Below are positions 15,253 to 24,512 of a stretch of 64,000 nt of DNA, piece after piece. Numbering within the stretch: the stretch's first letter is position 1; each line of letters opens with the position of its first letter. A model generated the notes under the pieces. It made no database searches. It was not told where the DNA came from and worked only from the letters and a program-made list of their open reading frames with translations. Made by a program: the position numbers and the translations under genes. Source of the DNA: JABMQB01 sp963677475 (GTDB lineage: Bacteria; Bacteroidota; Bacteroidia; Bacteroidales; Prolixibacteraceae); NCBI GenBank assembly GCA_963677475.2, contig CAXXQD010000023.1, positions 248,001-312,000 on the forward strand. Direction: 5' to 3'.

Positions 15253-18200
15253 ATGCAAAAAAACCAGACTTACTCAGTGGGATCCGTGCTCTTTATCGTT
15301 TCCTTTTTTTGTTTGATCCTGTCTTCCACACAACTTTTTTCACAACAGAATTATGGTGCCTATTATATTAATGAGCCCAATGGTTGGAACTATTCACCCC
15401 AAAACAGTAATGGTGAATACTTTCAATTTGATAACAATCAAGTAGGTGTTCAGGTAAAAATCAGGAAAGAAGCCATCGTTTGCGAAACGCAGCCAGAATT
15501 CAATAGGGCGATTTTAGGAATTATCCAAAACCTCCGAAATACGCAGGAATACATGGAGCAACGTAAACAAGCCACCCCTTATGCTTGTCTTGGGCAAAAA
15601 AACTGTGCAATGCTTAAGGTTAAATCCAGGGCTACAAACCAACGAAGATTTGTTTTGACGCCCTATGTTGATGGCAAAATGTATGAAATTGATATCAGTG
15701 CCGGGCAAAACCAAACTCCGGCGCCGGAAGCATTGACATTTATAAGCCAGATAACATTGGATGGACCATCAGCTCCAATTGCGCAAACAATTTCACATAC
15801 AGCACAAAACCAAATACAACCAAACCCACAAATAGCAGCAATACAGAATCAAGACGATGGATTATCTTCTTTTAAGAAAAATAAAACTACTGCCCCCCCG
15901 GTAACGACCACCACAACAACTTCAACAACAACAATAACAACATCATCATCAAACAGTAATGTAAAAACAAATAATACTGAACCATCAACAAATCAAAACC
16001 AAACAACCCAAAATTCCCCATCCACTATATCTAATAATAAAACTTCCGATTTTAAAATAAAAGATATAACGGTACAAAAGCCAACCATAAACAAAGGAAA
16101 CATTCCTGAAATCAAATTTTCAAGCAAAGATCCTTGCGCGCCAAGCAATCCAAAAGAGGATGGTTTGCCGTGGGAAATGCCAAAGGACGATAAGATTAAA
16201 TTGCCTGACGGGGTTGATGCTGCTATTCCACCAGCAATTCCTGGCTTAAATAACCTTTCAGACATGGCTTATAATTCGGCGGTATCTTCTGCCTTTGAAG
16301 CAATGAACCTGGTTTACGGCGAAATGTCGGAAAAAGAAGCAAAAGCGTTTCAGTCAGCTTGGACACCATTGTTTGATTTTCCTTCACAGGAAGTTGTTGA
16401 CTACCTGAACAAGTTAAACCCTATTGTCAGCCAGTTTTTAGTGTGCCGCGAAGCTTACGCCAGAAATATGGCTGCTATTCAAATGGTATTGCTTGATGCC
16501 GCAACCGCCATCGAATTTGATGAACAGGAAATCTGGGAATCGGCAATGGCAGAAGCGAGTATGTACAGCACTAGCCTGCCTCCACTTGAAAATGCAATGA
16601 AGCAACTCATAAAACGATTGGAAGCCATTGGAAATCCTCCTAATCCTGTTGCCGCGAAATGCGAAGCTCGAAGAAGGTATAAAAAAATGCTAAACTCACC
16701 TTCAGAATATCCTTTTGAAGGTGAATGGATGGACGAAAATGGCGATCGCTTTTTATTAAAGGTTGTCCATAATTATACTGATGGGAAAGTCTTGGTATAT
16801 AATTTCCCTATTTCATGGCTAAAATCAATGGAAGCAAAAGGATTTGATATTAACAAAATTGGAATTCAACAATTAGAAGATGAGAATCTTTCAATGGCAA
16901 TGATTCCAGGAATGTTTGATCTTCTTGGTGTTTTCGAAGAGTTGGAAACCAATGTTTGGGTGTCCAGGATTTTTCCTTTTGAGGAATATGTATATGCATA
17001 TCGGATAGAAAATAATGAGATGATGACAACTCAATACTCACCTCCAAATGTTTTTCGAGAAAATTCAGAAATGAAATTGACAAACTCAATGAAAGTTGAA
17101 AATTCATACGATCCACCTCCTGTTCTTCCAATTGACGACGAACCTACAACCTGGAATGAATTCCTGAAGATAATTCCTCAAGACAATTGGGCGGGTAATA
17201 AATATGAAAGATATATGAAGTGGAGAGAAACAGGAGATGAAGCTCTAGCGATTGCACTTTCAGGTAAGCAGGATAAACCATCAGAATTAGCCGATCAATC
17301 AAAACAGGAGAATATTGCCCCTGCTGCACCCACAGTATCAACAAACAATAAAGAACAACTGGCAAGAGAAGAACAAAGCAGAAAAGAAGACATTGCTTTT
17401 CATAACGAAATGGCATTGGTATGTAAAAATAACCTTGACCGGGAACTAAAAGAAAGAGAAGAGGTGTTAAAAAAGCTCATGAGTTCAAAATCAAAATCGG
17501 AGGCGGAAGAACATGATAGGCGACTGAAGGATCTAAATTTCAGAATCATTGGGCTTCAATCCAACATACAATCGGAGATGGATTTGGTTGCATCGTATAA
17601 AACGGGTCAACTAGTTCATACCCGAACTGCCTTTGACAATTATGCACAACATAAATTTATTAAAGGAATAAAAAAAGAAGTTGCAGACATTGAAGCAACC
17701 CGAAGAATCTCAGAACGAATTGAACGTCAGATAAAACTGTTGCCCAAAGAACAGCAGGCAAAAGCAAGAGAGTTAGCCAGAAAAACAATTGACGGAAAAA
17801 CAATTGCCTCTGGTGATGTTGAAAAAGCCAGAAAACTTGTCAATACTTTTGGAAAACAGATTGAAGGTTACGCCGGCTACGATTACGCCATGGCAAAAGA
17901 AGAAGAAGCCTATGCCGTACTGAAAGAACAGGGAGCACAAGCCGGGATTATGATTGTAGGTATTGGAGCAGTTGGATTCGGATCTGCAGCTTTAGTTGAA
18001 GCTTATGGAGCTGAAGCTGCTGCCGCAATTTATGGTCCCAAAATACTTGGTGCCATTTATGGAGGAACAACTGGGCTAATTCGCGGTGGTCCGAAAGAAG
18101 GAATGTCACAAGCACTAATGGGTTGGTCGCCTAATGGCTATGCTCTTTCAGAGTTTATAAATGGTTTTCAAAATGCTGGTTCAAAAAAAGGTGCAACGTG

Positions 18201-19362
18201 GGAATCGCAAGCATGGGAGGGTGCCAAACAAGCCGGATATGCATGGTGTGTAGGTAAGGTATTTGAATTGGGAGTTACAGGTGTAACCAAAGGATTATTG
18301 GCATGGCGTGGTGCAGAAAGCAGATTATTTAAACCAGTTTTTCAAACATCAGCACAAAAATCAAGACAATTACAGGATGTATTAAGAAGTAAGCAGCTTG
18401 AAATGGAAGCGGATGACATAGTTAAAACCTTTGATAAATTGGAAAAAGAACTGCTTACTTTAAAAATGGATGAGGTTGGAAATGCAATCAAAATCGGACA
18501 AATGGAAGATGAGCTGCAACAACTTTGCGCCTCAATGAATGCAAGCTACCACGCCAAGTGGCAATTTAAATACAAGGCTTCACCGCGCACAATGCGGGCA
18601 TTTGACCGAAGGGTTCAGCAAAACTATGCCAATATGGAACCTGGTATGGTTGCCAGAATGGATGCTATGGGTTATAAAATGGACCGGGTTCAGTTCAAGC
18701 AATTCAGAAATGCAGGTAGCGGTGGCAGTTCGAGCATGGACCTTGATTTAGTCCCCGTTCAGGCGGGAAGTTCAGGGAAACCAAAAACTACCTTTATGAA
18801 AAAAGACGGAACTGTTGTTTCTGCTAAAGAATTTATGGATGACTGCCAGCGCGCCATGAACGCAGAATACAAACAATTAACCGGAATTAGTGCTCCAGCA
18901 TCGGATATGAACCTGGTAACTTCGGCACACAAAGAAGCATTTGCCACATCTAAATTATTGGATAAAAATATTGACATGTCGGAATTTACCGATGAGGAAA
19001 TTGCCAGTATTGGGAAGGTATTGCGCGTAAAAGCAGAAGGAATTGATGCCAACAAAATGCTGACTAATACCAATAAAATGCAAGCAAAAGCCAGGGAAAC
19101 TGCCAAGGAAATTGAAAACATGATGTTGCGCAAATTAAAATCGGATTTAAACAATGCCCCAGCCGGAAGTGCACAGGCTAGAGAAATACAAAATCAGATT
19201 AGCTATTGGGAAAAAATGCTTACTCGTTTCAAGCAAATTGGAATGCAAGAATCAGATCCTTCCGTTTTAATGGAACTTAGCAACCAGGTAAGAAGGGAAA
19301 CGGGAGGAAAAGATGTGCATGCAGTAATGGACGATGTTGTTAGATTTTTTGGTGCCAACTAA
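15253..19362 (+). CDS. Large secreted multidomain protein of unknown function
   Basis: About 1,369 residues from the ATG at 15253; a TTG 45 nt upstream would add a poor extension, whereas 15253 begins a clean signal peptide (VGSVLFIVSFFCLILSSTQLFSQ). After a 150-residue N-terminal domain comes a Thr/Ser/Asn-rich linker (about residues 215-275), then an alpha-rich region, a domain near 490-600, a long charged coiled coil (about 705-880), a glycine/alanine-rich hydrophobic stretch (about 897-955, GIMIVGIGAVGFGSAALVEAYG) and a C-terminal region rich in helices. The hydrophobic stretch before a distinct C-terminal part recalls pre-toxin regions of large exoproteins, but I see no known toxin motif and no immunity gene. 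It converges on a four-gene operon of exported proteins, a likely functional partner by proximity only. Confidence 0.85.
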   Translation: MQKNQTYSVGSVLFIVSFFCLILSSTQLFSQQNYGAYYINEPNGWNYSPQNSNGEYFQFDNNQVGVQVKIRKEAIVCETQPEFNRAILGIIQNLRNTQEYMEQRKQATPYACLGQKNCAMLKVKSRATNQRRFVLTPYVDGKMYEIDISAGQNQTPAPEALTFISQITLDGPSAPIAQTISHTAQNQIQPNPQIAAIQNQDDGLSSFKKNKTTAPPVTTTTTTSTTTITTSSSNSNVKTNNTEPSTNQNQTTQNSPSTISNNKTSDFKIKDITVQKPTINKGNIPEIKFSSKDPCAPSNPKEDGLPWEMPKDDKIKLPDGVDAAIPPAIPGLNNLSDMAYNSAVSSAFEAMNLVYGEMSEKEAKAFQSAWTPLFDFPSQEVVDYLNKLNPIVSQFLVCREAYARNMAAIQMVLLDAATAIEFDEQEIWESAMAEASMYSTSLPPLENAMKQLIKRLEAIGNPPNPVAAKCEARRRYKKMLNSPSEYPFEGEWMDENGDRFLLKVVHNYTDGKVLVYNFPISWLKSMEAKGFDINKIGIQQLEDENLSMAMIPGMFDLLGVFEELETNVWVSRIFPFEEYVYAYRIENNEMMTTQYSPPNVFRENSEMKLTNSMKVENSYDPPPVLPIDDEPTTWNEFLKIIPQDNWAGNKYERYMKWRETGDEALAIALSGKQDKPSELADQSKQENIAPAAPTVSTNNKEQLAREEQSRKEDIAFHNEMALVCKNNLDRELKEREEVLKKLMSSKSKSEAEEHDRRLKDLNFRIIGLQSNIQSEMDLVASYKTGQLVHTRTAFDNYAQHKFIKGIKKEVADIEATRRISERIERQIKLLPKEQQAKARELARKTIDGKTIASGDVEKARKLVNTFGKQIEGYAGYDYAMAKEEEAYAVLKEQGAQAGIMIVGIGAVGFGSAALVEAYGAEAAAAIYGPKILGAIYGGTTGLIRGGPKEGMSQALMGWSPNGYALSEFINGFQNAGSKKGATWESQAWEGAKQAGYAWCVGKVFELGVTGVTKGLLAWRGAESRLFKPVFQTSAQKSRQLQDVLRSKQLEMEADDIVKTFDKLEKELLTLKMDEVGNAIKIGQMEDELQQLCASMNASYHAKWQFKYKASPRTMRAFDRRVQQNYANMEPGMVARMDAMGYKMDRVQFKQFRNAGSGGSSSMDLDLVPVQAGSSGKPKTTFMKKDGTVVSAKEFMDDCQRAMNAEYKQLTGISAPASDMNLVTSAHKEAFATSKLLDKNIDMSEFTDEEIASIGKVLRVKAEGIDANKMLTNTNKMQAKARETAKEIENMMLRKLKSDLNNAPAGSAQAREIQNQISYWEKMLTRFKQIGMQESDPSVLMELSNQVRRETGGKDVHAVMDDVVRFFGAN

Positions 19363-19366
19363 AAAA

Positions 19367-19399
19367 AAGATGGCATCCTTTTTAAGGGGATACCATCTT
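19367..19399 (-). terminator. Terminator between convergent large-protein gene and exported-protein operon
   Basis: AAGATGG-C-ATCC (19367-19378) pairs with GGAT-A-CCATCTT (19388-19399), one mismatch. On the minus strand it is followed by eight T, so it mainly serves the minus-strand operon. Confidence 0.75.
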
Positions 19400-19418
19400 C
19401 ATATATAAGATAAACTGT

Positions 19419-20390
19419 TTATCTAAATATCCACATAATATCGTTGTAGGTAGGTTGTTGGTTTTCACCAAAGGCAACGCCCACATCGCGAAAAGCGCGA
19501 ATTCGAAGCGATTCCAGCATCACTTGGTTCTCGAATACTTTTTCCATAAAACTCCAATCGCGGTTTTCATCCTGAAGTACCTTCTGAGCCATTCTTGAAA
19601 TAATTGCCTGAGAATCGCCATAGCACCTTGAATCAGGATCAATCTGGGATAGAACTGCTCCGGCTTTCATCGCTCCATTTGAAGTTGGCTCTGCAGCAAA
19701 AACCGAAGTTGCAACATTGATAAGGATCTGGCAATCATGGTCAATCATATCCTGATAAATGGGACCTATTTCATCCAGAGCTTTCATATAACAATCTTTA
19801 CAAACTTCAGGAATTGTTGACAAGGTATTTAAGGCTGCCGGAAACTGATTTTGCGTAGCCAAGGATTTAGCACGTGCAATCACAAAATCGCACCTCGAAT
19901 TGTAATACTCGATTATTTTCCGCTTACCATCGTCCAGAAAGCGGTCAACAGCTGAATTCTTCAGCGAAACAGTTCTTAATCCATTGGTATATGCCTTGTT
20001 TTTATTGCTTCCTGCACCTTTAGTACTAAATGTTGTGGAAGCAACAATATTTTGATCCACAAAATCAACAATATACAGGTACACTTCGAAGGTGTAAGCT
20101 TCTATTGGAGGTACAGTCGGGGTAATATCTTTGGTAATAATCTCCATGTTGGCGGTAAGTAAAAACCGCGGGCTTACCCCTGCCCCTGCCATTCCTTTTT
20201 GCGTAACTGCCTGTGTAAGTTTATTCGTCAGCAAACTTTTTGCATGAGAAGGGATACCTTCAATTTGTTCCGGAATAAAAACATCCAGTGCAATTCGGGC
20301 ATAATCATCGGCCGAACCAAGGTTATTTTGGGCAATACCTAAAAAAGGAAGTATTCCCAGCAATAAAAAGACTAATTTTTTCATGGTCAT
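19419..20390 (-). CDS. Exported protein of unknown function (operon gene 4)
   Basis: 323 residues with a signal peptide (KKLVFLLLGILPFLGIAQ). The mature part has an N-terminal domain with conserved-looking strands (about 25-130, ARIALDVFIPEQIEGIPSHAKSLLTNKLTQAV, then a FEVYLYIVDFVDQNIVASTTF segment). That domain recalls CsgG/TolB-N-like periplasmic proteins that bind or assemble at the outer membrane. A helical region follows, with paired cysteines (CDFVIARAKSL, EVCKDCY) that looks TPR-like. It is the last gene of a four-gene minus-strand operon, 5 bp after the DUF6175-like gene. I do not recognise it firmly; the CsgG-like reading is weak and needs a profile search. Confidence 0.8.
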   Translation of the reverse strand: MTMKKLVFLLLGILPFLGIAQNNLGSADDYARIALDVFIPEQIEGIPSHAKSLLTNKLTQAVTQKGMAGAGVSPRFLLTANMEIITKDITPTVPPIEAYTFEVYLYIVDFVDQNIVASTTFSTKGAGSNKNKAYTNGLRTVSLKNSAVDRFLDDGKRKIIEYYNSRCDFVIARAKSLATQNQFPAALNTLSTIPEVCKDCYMKALDEIGPIYQDMIDHDCQILINVATSVFAAEPTSNGAMKAGAVLSQIDPDSRCYGDSQAIISRMAQKVLQDENRDWSFMEKVFENQVMLESLRIRAFRDVGVAFGENQQPTYNDIMWIFR

Positions 20391-20395
20391 TTATT

Positions 20396-21364
20396 TTATT
20401 TTTCACCAACTATTAACCAAACCTCACCCAATCCGCGCGTATAAATTTTACACTCTTGGCTAAAGGGAGGTCGCGCCATCATTGATCGCAAATCCCTCAT
20501 CCACCTCCTGGTGTCGTTTGCCCTTCCACGATCGTCGTAAAGAGGAATCCGAACCTGTTCAAACCGGATCACATTTTCGGTATAAGTAGATGTATTGTAG
20601 CGCCCTTCAACGGTGTTTTCGTACACCCAATCCTCGATAATTTCACCCAACTCAAGGCTTTCGCCATTTACGGTAAACACTTCTTCAAAATCAATGATTG
20701 ATGTATCCCAAATACGGGTCTGGAAAACTATTTCACGGCCGTTGGCGAATAAATCGTTAAAATATTCCTGAAGGCGTGAATTAAAATTATCGATATGAGC
20801 CAGTACTGCTTCTTCCAATAACACAGGTGTTTCAGTTGCAAACGATGGTTCTCCTGTTCCTTGTGCCCCGGAAATTTGCTTATTCGTGTAGGCATCAAGT
20901 CCTTGCAGCATAAAGGTGATGGAGCGCTGTGGTCCGTTTTGGTTTATTACATAAGTTAATTGGATTACAATATCGGCATTGGCAGTCCGCTGTAAAACAT
21001 CGATCGGGCTTTCGGCAATTGCACCTCCCGACTTACTTCCCAGCATGGCTATTTCGGCACTTTCCTGTTCCATATTCCGCAATGCACTTTCGAGGTTCAC
21101 CAATGGAAATCCACGATCGGCCATCATTGTATTGATTTTGCTAATGGTCATTAACAGATCCGTTTCATTTTGGATAGCCAGTTTATAATCAGGAAGGGTT
21201 TTTAGGGTTCCCATATCGTCATACGTCATGGTATATCCATTTCGAATACACCAGTTATCGCTGGGAACAACCATAATTGTTGGTTTTTTTGCCTGCCCAA
21301 AGGCGGAAACCGCCAGTACTATTAATAAGAGTGTATATGCACAACTTTTATAAATATTCTTCAT
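20396..21364 (-). CDS. Exported DUF6175-like protein (operon gene 3)
   Basis: 322 residues with signal peptide (YTLLLIVLAVSAFGQ). The mature start AKKPTIMVVPSDNWCIRNGY, the central DIVIQLTYVINQNGPQRSITFMLQGLDAYTNKQI and the following ...LLEEAVLAHIDNF match what I remember of the DUF6175 family found in Bacteroidota. The predicted fold (alternating strands and helices with a conserved 'is it a periplasmic ABC-binding' core) resembles GNA1162/CsgG-like envelope proteins. Function is not known. It lies 11 bp downstream of the 169-residue gene and 5 bp upstream of the 323-residue gene, so co-transcription is near certain. Confidence 0.8.
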   Translation of the reverse strand: MKNIYKSCAYTLLLIVLAVSAFGQAKKPTIMVVPSDNWCIRNGYTMTYDDMGTLKTLPDYKLAIQNETDLLMTISKINTMMADRGFPLVNLESALRNMEQESAEIAMLGSKSGGAIAESPIDVLQRTANADIVIQLTYVINQNGPQRSITFMLQGLDAYTNKQISGAQGTGEPSFATETPVLLEEAVLAHIDNFNSRLQEYFNDLFANGREIVFQTRIWDTSIIDFEEVFTVNGESLELGEIIEDWVYENTVEGRYNTSTYTENVIRFEQVRIPLYDDRGRANDTRRWMRDLRSMMARPPFSQECKIYTRGLGEVWLIVGEK

Positions 21365-21375
21365 AACAAAATTGC

Positions 21376-21885
21376 TTAAAATCCTTGTCCCAGTTTTTTG
21401 ATTATCCCTACATCTTCCAGTTCCCTTCTGAGTTGCGAGTGCATCACTGCCACAACAACGCCAACCTTATATTCTTTTCTTGAAATTTTAATGCGGTCAA
21501 CTTTTCCATCACCGGTTTGCGATACGAACTGCAAATAGCGGCCTCCGTTTGAAAAGAAACTATTAAAATATTCCTGGTGCATTCTTTCAGCCGACGGACT
21601 GGTTATTAAAGGCCTTGACATACAACCGGGTTTGCCTCCCTGAATGCCTTTAAACATTATTGCATGCACCGCATTCTTCTTTGCCTGATAAATGGCTTTG
21701 TCGGGTTTATTTCCAAAACCCCACACTTTAATCAATTGTGTCCCGTCCATTCCGGTCCCCATACATTCCACCTCATAATTTCCGATGAGATACCCAGCCA
21801 TTTTTCTCTGCTTCTTGTTTTGCCCAACAGCAATTATCGAAGCCACAAAAAATAAAATAACAATGAATCCTAATTTTTTATTCAT
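21376..21885 (-). CDS. Small exported protein (LPP20-like, operon gene 2)
   Basis: 169 residues with a signal peptide (KKLGFIVILFFVASIIAVGQ). The mature part has a GNYEVECMGTGMDGTQLIKVWGFG segment followed by an alanine-rich helix (DKAIYQAKKNAVHAIMFKG), a strand-then-helix pattern like LPP20-type envelope proteins. Similar proteins accompany CsgG-like components in other bacteria; that comparison is by pattern only. Spacing to both neighbours is 11 bp. No enzymatic motif is seen. Confidence 0.78.
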   Translation of the reverse strand: MNKKLGFIVILFFVASIIAVGQNKKQRKMAGYLIGNYEVECMGTGMDGTQLIKVWGFGNKPDKAIYQAKKNAVHAIMFKGIQGGKPGCMSRPLITSPSAERMHQEYFNSFFSNGGRYLQFVSQTGDGKVDRIKISRKEYKVGVVVAVMHSQLRRELEDVGIIKKLGQGF

Positions 21886-21896
21886 GATCGTAGTAT

Positions 21897-23612
21897 TTAA
21901 AACATTATTCTTAATCCTGCACTTACCCCAAATCCCATTCGGTCATCAAAATAGTCTTTGTATTGAAAATCTTCTTCAATCACAACGCCATCTGAATCTT
22001 GTCCTTCGGAGCTAAGTAGCATATAATAATTTGCCGACCCAATTAACTGGATATTATGGGCGAGGTTCACACCAACCCTGGCTCCCATTTCAATAAAATC
22101 TGACAGAATTTTGTCGGTATCGCTTTCCCAGGTAATGGTTTCCATGCCATAGCCAATAAAGGGCCCCCAATGCAGGAAGTTTAATGGATAAAAATCTTTG
22201 TTCAGCCCAACGCTCCATCTTGCAAATGAGAAATCTTCAGGGACTCCAAAATCATATTCTTTTTTCCCAAAAGCGCCTTCGGCATATAATTTAATTGCGG
22301 TTAGCCCTTGTGCGTTTTTCCCTCCGGAAGCAACTTCACCAAGTATTTTTGAAATGTAATATTCTGCCCTTCCGGTAAATCCTTCCAGCCCACCAATGGT
22401 TGTTCCTAAAAATATGTTCAGCCCGGCATCGTTGTGTTGTTCTATAAACATCCCGTAATTATCGACTGAACCTCCTGCTATTTGGTAAAATTCTGAGAAG
22501 GATCTGTTTGTCCCTGTGGTTACTTTACGGTTATCCACCACTTTCATTGATTTGATCACACCAACACGCCTTGAAAACACATCCCCATTTCGCCGTTCAC
22601 GGTTTTCATACACAAAATATCGTTGATCGAATTTTAGTCCTTCCTTTTTCCCAATTTTAGCGGCAATTGGTTTAACACTGCTCACCATTGCTTTTACACG
22701 AAAAGCTTCATTTCTTTTTTCGATTTCGTTCATCACCTTATCAAATGCCATTTGTGCCAACTGGGCAAGTAATTCATCTTTGGTTTTTTGCACCTTTGGA
22801 GCCAGTGTTTGCCCTGGATTGAATTGCGTGCTAAGCAGTTCCCCATAATGGTTTGAAAGTGGGACAAAAGGAAATTCCGCTTCGTTAAATGCGTTTACCC
22901 TTGCTTGTTTATCGGTGCTTTGTGCCCCAATCCAATAGTCCTGAAAAAATACTGCTGCAACTGAGTCGTTAAATTCCAATTTGTACAAGTATGCCCTCAT
23001 TGAAGCCCTGTAACCATTCATGACACGTTTTGAAGTTTCCACCTCATTCGCGTCGTAATATTGGTTCATGTCCATAATATTGTAAAAATCGAAAACAAGC
23101 GCATACGATTGGTTTACCAATTGCAAGCCCATGTCCATCAACGAGGATTCTCCCCTTTTTGAAGCACCTGCAACCATAAAATCATTGTCGTCGGCATTGA
23201 ATAAACCACGTTGCTTAAGCACATCCACATTAAAACTTCCGTCGGGCTGCCTGTTAAACCAGGTTGACAATATTTGTTGCCCCACCTTATTGTCATTTAA
23301 CCAACCTTCAATTGCTTCCGGTTTTATCTGTTTCAACATGTTTGAAACACCGTCGCGCCCAACACCGGGCTTTAAAACCTTCGATTGTAACGGATTATCG
23401 TAATATTTGTCAGGAATAGCAAGACCCGAAAATTTTGTCATTAATTGAGAACTTAAATTTTCTGAGAAATCAAGCCCGACAAGTGTTAATGTATTACGGT
23501 TGTATTCGGAAGAAACATAGTTTTTTACTTTTTTTCCGCTTTGCTCAACATTCTGCGCAAATGCGAAACAAGAAGAAATTAGTAAGGCCACAAGAAAGGA
23601 AAGTTTTTTCAT
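21897..23612 (-). CDS. Exported protein with outer-membrane barrel-like C-terminus (operon gene 1)
   Basis: 571 residues, first gene of the operon, with a signal peptide (KKLSFLVALLISSCFAFAQ). The N-terminal half (about 25-300) is mixed alpha/beta. From about residue 310 the sequence alternates in short amphipathic strands with glycine-aromatic turns (GLNIFLGTTIGGLEGFTGRAEYYI, FARWSVGLNKDFYPLNFLHWGPFIGYGMETITW) and ends in ...GFGVSAGLRIMF, a terminal aromatic residue typical of outer-membrane barrels. It is probably an outer-membrane anchor for the soluble products of the three following genes. A 15-bp palindrome (23674-23688) lies 62-76 bp upstream of the start. Confidence 0.82.
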   Translation of the reverse strand: MKKLSFLVALLISSCFAFAQNVEQSGKKVKNYVSSEYNRNTLTLVGLDFSENLSSQLMTKFSGLAIPDKYYDNPLQSKVLKPGVGRDGVSNMLKQIKPEAIEGWLNDNKVGQQILSTWFNRQPDGSFNVDVLKQRGLFNADDNDFMVAGASKRGESSLMDMGLQLVNQSYALVFDFYNIMDMNQYYDANEVETSKRVMNGYRASMRAYLYKLEFNDSVAAVFFQDYWIGAQSTDKQARVNAFNEAEFPFVPLSNHYGELLSTQFNPGQTLAPKVQKTKDELLAQLAQMAFDKVMNEIEKRNEAFRVKAMVSSVKPIAAKIGKKEGLKFDQRYFVYENRERRNGDVFSRRVGVIKSMKVVDNRKVTTGTNRSFSEFYQIAGGSVDNYGMFIEQHNDAGLNIFLGTTIGGLEGFTGRAEYYISKILGEVASGGKNAQGLTAIKLYAEGAFGKKEYDFGVPEDFSFARWSVGLNKDFYPLNFLHWGPFIGYGMETITWESDTDKILSDFIEMGARVGVNLAHNIQLIGSANYYMLLSSEGQDSDGVVIEEDFQYKDYFDDRMGFGVSAGLRIMF

Positions 23613-23673
23613 TCGTCTGGTTTTTTAGTAATTTAAGAAATAATGTAAAAATTCTATACTAAGCTCGGTTAAT

Positions 23674-23688
23674 ATAGATTCAATCTAT
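23674..23688. promoter_or_regulatory. Palindrome ATAGATT-C-AATCTAT upstream of exported-protein operon
   Basis: Perfect 7-bp arms with a single-base spacer, 62-76 bp upstream of the first gene of the operon. A possible operator; no known binding protein is recognised. Confidence 0.35.
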
Positions 23689-23740
23689 TTAATACTTAAA
23701 TGGTTTTTCAGAATCACACCCTTGTTTAAAACAGCAGCTT

Positions 23741-24394
23741 TTATAACTTTTTTGCTGCTTCTATATAATCTTTATCTTTTATCTTTTGCAATCGGTCAAT
23801 TTCTGCTTTTTGCATTTCACTATCCGTAATATTGCACCTTACCGTATAACTGTTTAATGCATGTTCTTTTAGCCCAAGTTTTATTTCTTTCGTGCCGAAA
23901 TGCCATACATTTATCCAATAAGTCCCGGTTTTTTGCACATCAAAAATAGAAGGAAATCCTTTGTTTGTCTCCGGTTCTCCATATTTAATGTTCAATATTT
24001 TATATAAATTCCAATATTTTGATTTTAATCCATTATCGTAATTTATTGCCTTCTCTGGATTTGAATCAAGCACCAATGAATACAATTGCCCATCTCCGTT
24101 ATATATATTGATAGAGTTAAATGAAAATTTGCCCAACTTTTGATTGCTTTCCGACAATTTTTCAACCTCTTGCTTATCCATGCCAAATTGCACATCGCCA
24201 ACCGCAGTTTTTTCTGTCAACTCAAATTCTGCTTTTTCGATGCTGTCCTGCTTTGCTTTTTTAATGGCTTCTAATTCTTCCGGCGATAGGGTAATTTCTT
24301 CAGATGATTTTTCGGAATCCTTATTTTTATTTAACATCCCACAGGAAGTCCATAAAAAAAATAAACATATAATATATGTGAGACTGTTTTTCAT
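23741..24394 (-). CDS. Lipoprotein of unknown function
   Basis: 217 residues with a lipoprotein signal (LTYIICLFFLWTSCGML; lipidated Cys18). A lysine/glutamate-rich linker (about 22-60) precedes a domain of about 150 residues (VGDVQFGMDKQEVEKL...FSFNSINIYNGDGQLYSLVLDS) that looks like a small alpha/beta periplasmic domain. I do not recognise the family. It has its own upstream region and is 128 bp downstream of nothing on the same strand, so it appears monocistronic. It is divergent from the exported protein at 24513. Confidence 0.75.
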   Translation of the reverse strand: MKNSLTYIICLFFLWTSCGMLNKNKDSEKSSEEITLSPEELEAIKKAKQDSIEKAEFELTEKTAVGDVQFGMDKQEVEKLSESNQKLGKFSFNSINIYNGDGQLYSLVLDSNPEKAINYDNGLKSKYWNLYKILNIKYGEPETNKGFPSIFDVQKTGTYWINVWHFGTKEIKLGLKEHALNSYTVRCNITDSEMQKAEIDRLQKIKDKDYIEAAKKL

Positions 24395-24512
24395 AATGGT
24401 TTTTATTCGGGACTAATGCAGCATAAATTTAATAAATAAATACCATATTATTTCTTAAATTTGATTTTTGTGTTGAACAAAAGTATTTTTTAATCTACTA
24501 AAACCTACAGCT

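Noticed and set aside
15895..16010. Apparent tandem repeat of ACA/ACC triplets
   Set aside because: It is the coding sequence of a Thr/Ser-rich linker, not a repeat element in its own right.
18700..18760. Nucleotidyltransferase-like GS...DxD motif (AGSGGSSSMDLDLV) in the giant exoprotein
   Set aside because: Spacing between GS and DxD is shorter than in the NTase signature and no other motif supports it.
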